Below are positions 6,633 to 9,034 of a stretch of 9,034 nucleotides of DNA, piece by piece. The stretch comes from Bacillota bacterium (lineage in GTDB: Bacteria > Bacillota_E > Sulfobacillia > Sulfobacillales > Sulfobacillaceae): NCBI GenBank assembly GCA_021820165.1, contig JAKADW010000062.1, positions 1-9,034 on the forward strand, given 5' to 3'. How positions within the stretch are numbered: the first letter of the stretch is position 1; every line of letters begins with the position of its first letter. Below the pieces are notes generated by a model. It had not been told where the DNA came from. It saw only the letters and a program-made list of their open reading frames with translations, and made no database searches. The position numbers and the translations under genes are program-made.

Positions 6633-7419
6633 GGCCTTCACCCCCTTTTCCAAAGTTCGGCGCCCGCCGTGCTTTAAAGGCCTCAACCCCTTCATAACAA
6701 TCGGGTGTAACGACCAGGTCCCGGTGCATCACGCGTTCGAAATCAAACGCCCCCGCCAATGACATCTCCCCACCGCGCCACACCGCTTGTTTGAGGTCTT
6801 TCACGGCTTCCCGGGGCGCCCGAGAAACCTTTTCTATGAACTCGTTCACCCGGTGATCAAATTGGTCAGCCGCAATGAGCTCATCGGCCAGACCCCAGGA
6901 AAAAGCGTCTTGGACGGTGATGCTCTGCCCCGAGAGCGCGAGGTAAAAGGCTTTTTGTGGTCCCACGAGACGGCTCATCATGGCTACCGCCCCACCCCCA
7001 GGAAAGAGGCCTAGATTGATTTCCGGAAGCCCCCACTTCGCGGGCCCGTCTTGGGCCAACCGGAAATCTGCGGCCAGCGCGAGCTCAAGCCCGCCCCCAA
7101 GACAATGGCCACCGATAGCGGCCACGATAATTTGCGGCATGGACCGCATGAGCAAAAACGTGTCTTTCAGCACCTTGCCTAATCTATCCATGAGCGCCAC
7201 ATCATGAGCCTCCACCGTAGACACATCCGCGCCGGCACAAAAGATTTTGGCGGACGCACTCGCGATCAGGACCACCTGAGCTTCGGCATTTTCCGATACC
7301 TCTCGCATCACGTCATAGAGATCGAGACTGGTGGGCAAATCCAAGGCGTTCGCTGGCGGACGGTTTAGCGTCATCCGAACGGTTGCACCGTTCTGTTCCA
7401 CGACAATGGTCTTCTCCAT
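6613..7419 (-). CDS. Enoyl-CoA hydratase/isomerase (crotonase family)
   Basis: This 268-residue crotonase-fold enzyme acts on CoA thioesters, typically adding water to a 2,3-enoyl-CoA. FCAGADV (60-66) and GGHCLGGGLELALAADFR (103-120) form the oxyanion-hole region. E112 and E133 (in LPEINLGLFPGGG, 131-143) stand where the two catalytic glutamates of true hydratases lie, so hydratase activity is likelier than isomerase or decarboxylase. The C-terminal EGVEAFKARRAPNF is typical of the family. The ATG at 7419 is supported by AAAGGAG with 8 bases of spacing; an earlier ATG at 7452 has no ribosome-binding site. It follows the dehydrogenase gene by 43 bases and overlaps the next gene by 20 bases. 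With the adjacent dehydrogenase it could carry out beta-oxidation steps on an aromatic side chain or on a ring-hydrated CoA ester. Confidence 0.87.
   Translation of the reverse strand: MEKTIVVEQNGATVRMTLNRPPANALDLPTSLDLYDVMREVSENAEAQVVLIASASAKIFCAGADVSTVEAHDVALMDRLGKVLKDTFLLMRSMPQIIVAAIGGHCLGGGLELALAADFRLAQDGPAKWGLPEINLGLFPGGGAVAMMSRLVGPQKAFYLALSGQSITVQDAFSWGLADELIAADQFDHRVNEFIEKVSRAPREAVKDLKQAVWRGGEMSLAGAFDFERVMHRDLVVTPDCYEGVEAFKARRAPNFGKGGEGHENRGL
6638..6647 (-). promoter_or_regulatory. Ribosome-binding site that decides the FAH-family start
   Basis: AAGGGGGTGA on the minus strand lies 5 bases before the ATG at 6632, inside the end of the hydratase gene. It differs from the ideal AAGGAGGTGA at one base and supports starting at MKIAVFN rather than 21 codons earlier. 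Confidence 0.7.
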
Positions 7420-7427
7420 TCTGGCCA

Positions 7428-7434
7428 CTCCTTT
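7428..7434 (-). promoter_or_regulatory. Ribosome-binding site that decides the hydratase start
   Basis: AAAGGAG on the minus strand lies 8 bases before the ATG at 7419. The alternative in-frame ATG at 7452 has no comparable site, so the shorter 268-residue protein is preferred. Confidence 0.7.
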
Positions 7435-7462
7435 ACGTATCAAAATTCCCATCGGGTTTCGC

Positions 7463-8209
7463 TTACATCATAGTGAGGCCCCCGCTCACACTGACCGTCT
7501 GCCCCGTCATGTAACTTGCGTCACGACTTGTGAACATGAGTACCGCCGGGACCACTTCATGCGGCTGACCGAAGCGCTTCATGGGAATCGCCCGAGTTAG
7601 AGCCTGATAGAGCTTCGGATGGGGCTTGGCTAAAATCTCGTCGACCAGGGGAGTTTCCGTCGGGCCCGGACACACCACATTGATGGTAATTCCATCCCCG
7701 ACCACTTCGCGGGCCAGCGCCTTACTAAATCCAATGACTCCCGCTTTAGCGGCCGAGTACACCACCTGACCGCTGCTTCCCACGCGTCCCGCATCGGAGC
7801 TAATGTTGACAATGCGGCCATACTGGGCTTGGGCCATCAGCCCAATGGCGCTCCAGCTACACCGCATCGCTCCCAGCAGGTTGACGTTCACCGTCTCCAG
7901 CCACTCCCCCTCATCCGTCTCCATAAACGGTTTGATGGTGTCCGCCCCCGCGTTATTGACCAAAATCGTCGGAATCCCAAAGCGTGCCGCCACCAAGTCG
8001 AACATCTCTTTCACGCTGTCAAACGAGGTGATATCTAGAGAAACGGCCGTGGCCTGATGGCCCGCTTGGACAAGTTCTCGGGCACGCCGCTCTTGAATCT
8101 CCGGCATGTTTCCGGCAATCACCACGTGCGCCCCCTGGGCCGCCAGTCCCTCGGCAATCGCCGCACCAATCCCCCGACCGCCGCCCGTAACAATCGCAAG
8201 TTCACTCAT
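7463..8209 (-). CDS. Short-chain dehydrogenase/reductase, probable 3-hydroxyacyl-CoA-type dehydrogenase
   Basis: This 248-residue classical SDR has the NAD(P)-binding TGGGRGIG (8-15), NNAG (85-88), catalytic serine in NISSDAG (S137/S138) and YSAAK (Y151, K155), followed by PGPTETP (181-187) and a C-terminus of SVSGGLTMM. The ending and overall pattern recall 3-oxoacyl-ACP reductase (FabG) and 2-hydroxycyclohexanecarboxyl-CoA dehydrogenase (BadH)-type enzymes. The aspartate favouring NAD after the second strand is not clear (IAGNMP, 31-36), so cofactor choice is open. The ATG at 8209 is chosen for GGAGGG 5 bases upstream and the immediate start of the Rossmann strand; an ATG at 8242 adds an Arg-rich, unsupported stretch. 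It overlaps the zinc-ribbon gene by 8 bases. Its neighbours point to oxidation of a hydroxyacyl-CoA made by the adjacent hydratase. Confidence 0.86.
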   Translation of the reverse strand: MSELAIVTGGGRGIGAAIAEGLAAQGAHVVIAGNMPEIQERRARELVQAGHQATAVSLDITSFDSVKEMFDLVAARFGIPTILVNNAGADTIKPFMETDEGEWLETVNVNLLGAMRCSWSAIGLMAQAQYGRIVNISSDAGRVGSSGQVVYSAAKAGVIGFSKALAREVVGDGITINVVCPGPTETPLVDEILAKPHPKLYQALTRAIPMKRFGQPHEVVPAVLMFTSRDASYMTGQTVSVSGGLTMM

Positions 8210-8363
8210 GGCGGCCCTCCGACGACGAAGGCACCCATTCAAATGCCGATTGACAGGTCTCGCACCACCACTGTTCGGTTAAGAGTCGGGAACCAAAGGG
8301 CACTATCATCGTCGTATCGGGCTCGTGGCAAAAAGGACAGTGCACCGCTTCCATCATTTCCAT
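8202..8363 (-). CDS. Stand-alone PaaD-type zinc-ribbon protein (53 residues)
   Basis: This small protein reads CPFC (C9, C12), then TTMIVPFGS (17-25), WWCETC (C34, C37) and AFEW (40-43). This is the pattern of the C-terminal zinc ribbon of PaaD, the accessory protein for assembly of the phenylacetyl-CoA epoxidase (CPxC ... FGS ... CxxC ... F). Full PaaD has about 160 residues with an N-terminal DUF59 (MIP18-like) domain; none is encoded here. The start forms TGATG with the stop of the PaaC-like gene, and AGGGGGGG lies 7 bases upstream. Extending the frame further upstream only gives an Arg/Gly-rich shadow of the PaaC-like gene. The end overlaps the dehydrogenase start by 8 bases. Likely role: iron-cofactor assembly or electron-transfer partner of the Paa-like oxygenase. 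ATG codons 2 and 3 residues further in are alternative starts. Confidence 0.75.
   Translation of the reverse strand: MEMMEAVHCPFCHEPDTTMIVPFGSRLLTEQWWCETCQSAFEWVPSSSEGRHE
8215..8220 (-). promoter_or_regulatory. Ribosome-binding site that decides the dehydrogenase start
   Basis: GGAGGG on the minus strand lies 5 bases before the ATG at 8209, inside the last codons of the zinc-ribbon gene. No such site precedes the alternative ATG at 8242. Confidence 0.65.
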
Positions 8364-8947
8364 CAGCAATCCCCCCCTGTAAGGGCTTGATAGCGAGCGG
8401 CATATCCCGCCGCATTCATCGATCCGAATTCTTCTAATAACCGCTCCAGTGCGGGACCTAAGGTCGTTTGCACGCCACATACCACGCGCCCTAAGCCAGC
8501 GCCTTCGCGCATCAGCACGCGGACCCATTCGTCCGTAAATTCCAGAGAATGGACGATTTCTTCGCGTACCTTCTCCAAAGCCGACCCCAAGCCAGAGTCT
8601 TCGCGCACCCAGTCCTCGACCAGGGCCAAAATCGCCTGGTCGACGAGCCACAACACGGCGATGAGATGCGGCCAGGTGTCCCGTTCGGCAAACCCTAAGA
8701 GCGCGACTTCCTTGGCCCAGCTGGCGTCCGGCAAGAGTTCCGCATCCGCCGCGCGAATTTCCCCGCGATACCAGTTGTAAAAGTAGCGGGCATGCCCCAA
8801 ATTTGTCTGCGCCATGGCCACGCTACCGAGCGACGTCGCTAAATCCGGTGCCATGGGGCCGACTTTGACGAGCTGCTCCCCAATTAAATATTTCAGGCGC
8901 GCAAGCGTGATTAATGCCGGGCGCACAGTGGCGGGGGCTTGTTCCAT
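8363..8947 (-). CDS. paaC: PaaC-like structural subunit of a phenylacetyl-CoA epoxidase-type oxygenase
   Basis: This 194-residue helical protein matches the PaaA/PaaC ferritin-like family. The N-terminal segment with PDLATSLGSVAMAQTNLGHARYFYNW (34-59) parallels the HAPELE-DLALANI-LDLLGQAR block of E. coli PaaC. The KVREEIVHSLEFTDEWV stretch (126-142) parallels its KEARYHLRFSRGW block, with E129 and H133. Such subunits pair with diiron PaaA to epoxidise aryl-CoA rings; PaaC itself is structural. It is about 50 residues shorter than E. coli PaaC (248), mainly at the C-terminus. The ATG at 8947 has an excellent AGGAGGTG 8 bases upstream and overlaps the stop of the preceding gene (TAATG). A longer frame to the window edge is a shadow of that gene. 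Identity rests on remembered family patterns, not a search; another diiron-oxygenase subunit of this superfamily is possible. Confidence 0.72.
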   Translation of the reverse strand: MEQAPATVRPALITLARLKYLIGEQLVKVGPMAPDLATSLGSVAMAQTNLGHARYFYNWYRGEIRAADAELLPDASWAKEVALLGFAERDTWPHLIAVLWLVDQAILALVEDWVREDSGLGSALEKVREEIVHSLEFTDEWVRVLMREGAGLGRVVCGVQTTLGPALERLLEEFGSMNAAGYAARYQALTGGDC

Positions 8948-9034
8948 TAGCGGGGCACCTCCTCTCCGATCTCGTGGTCGACAATCACCGGAATGATGTG
9001 GCGTCGGTTGACCACATAGACCGACGGACAATGT
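8947..9034 (-). CDS. C-terminal end of an upstream gene, possibly PaaB-like (5' end outside the window)
   Basis: Reading the minus strand from the window edge, an open frame of 28 codons runs to TAA at 8947-8949. It ends with SVYVVNRRHIIPVIVDHEIG and then a short acidic tail. The stop overlaps the PaaC-like ATG as TAATG, and that gene's AGGAGGTG site lies within this frame, which is good evidence of real coupled translation. SVYVV recalls the SIWVV segment of PaaB, and paaB normally precedes paaC. The visible fragment is too short for a secure assignment. Confidence 0.5.
   Translation of the reverse strand, partial: HCPSVYVVNRRHIIPVIVDHEIGEEVPR
8956..8963 (-). promoter_or_regulatory. Strong ribosome-binding site for the PaaC-like gene
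   Basis: AGGAGGTG on the minus strand, 8 bases from the ATG at 8947, is a near-perfect complement of the 16S rRNA tail. It fixes the start of the PaaC-like protein and shows the frame upstream of it belongs to a different gene. Confidence 0.8.

Noticed and set aside
6633..6695. Earlier ATG for the FAH-family gene
   Set aside because: It adds 21 basic residues unlike the family, read out of frame from the hydratase C-terminus, and the ribosome-binding site points to 6632.
8364..8651. N-terminal extension of the zinc-ribbon gene back to an ATG at 8651
   Set aside because: The added residues are an Arg/Gly-rich out-of-frame reading of the PaaC-like gene; the TGATG junction and nearby ribosome-binding site support the start at 8363.
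8948..9031. N-terminal extension of the PaaC-like protein to an ATG at 9031
   Set aside because: The extension overlaps the open frame of the preceding gene, and AGGAGGTG lies directly before the ATG at 8947.
1..9034. CRISPR arrays, tRNA, rRNA, riboswitches and insertion sequences
   Set aside because: No regularly spaced repeats, no cloverleaf or rRNA-like segments, and no transposase motifs were found on either strand by reading.

Overview
The window holds ten complete genes and one partial gene. All lie on the minus strand, so transcription runs from high to low coordinates. Strong Shine-Dalgarno sites (AGGAGGTG, AAAGGAG, GGGAGGAGG), overlapping start and stop codons and moderately high GC suggest a Gram-positive (Firmicutes-type) bacterium, possibly an acidophile or thermophile such as Sulfobacillus. 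That taxonomic guess is inference only. No RNA genes, CRISPR arrays or transposase genes were seen.

Layout in transcription order. Block 1 (9034 to 5745) is tightly packed: the C-terminal end of an unidentified protein (perhaps PaaB-like); a PaaC-like subunit of a phenylacetyl-CoA epoxidase-type oxygenase; a 53-residue zinc ribbon matching only the C-terminal part of PaaD; a short-chain dehydrogenase; an enoyl-CoA hydratase; and a fumarylacetoacetate hydrolase-family (fumarylpyruvate hydrolase-like) enzyme. Block 2 (5648 to 1849) follows a 96-base gap with a perfect 14-base palindrome: an acyl/aryl-CoA ligase, a gentisate 1,2-dioxygenase-like bicupin, and a class III CoA-transferase. Block 3 (1615 to 62) follows a 233-base gap with a GC-rich hairpin: a second, more canonical gentisate 1,2-dioxygenase-like bicupin and a 4-hydroxybenzoyl-CoA-type thioesterase. 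An imperfect 13-bp hairpin at 1-42 lies just past the last stop codon.

Taken together the genes read as an aerobic aromatic-acid catabolic operon that mixes two usually separate logics: CoA-thioester activation with a Paa-type oxygenase, and gentisate-type ring cleavage of a free hydroxy-acid. A plausible scheme is: ligase or CoA-transferase makes an aryl-CoA; hydratase and dehydrogenase shorten a side chain or process a hydrated intermediate; the Paa-like oxygenase (catalytic PaaA expected upstream, outside the window) hydroxylates the ring; the thioesterase releases the hydroxy-acid; a bicupin opens the ring; and the FAH-family enzyme splits the product to pyruvate plus a C4 diacid. The substrate is not determined by the sequence. 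Several starts were moved downstream of the longest reading frame because the family N-terminus and a good ribosome-binding site coincide there.
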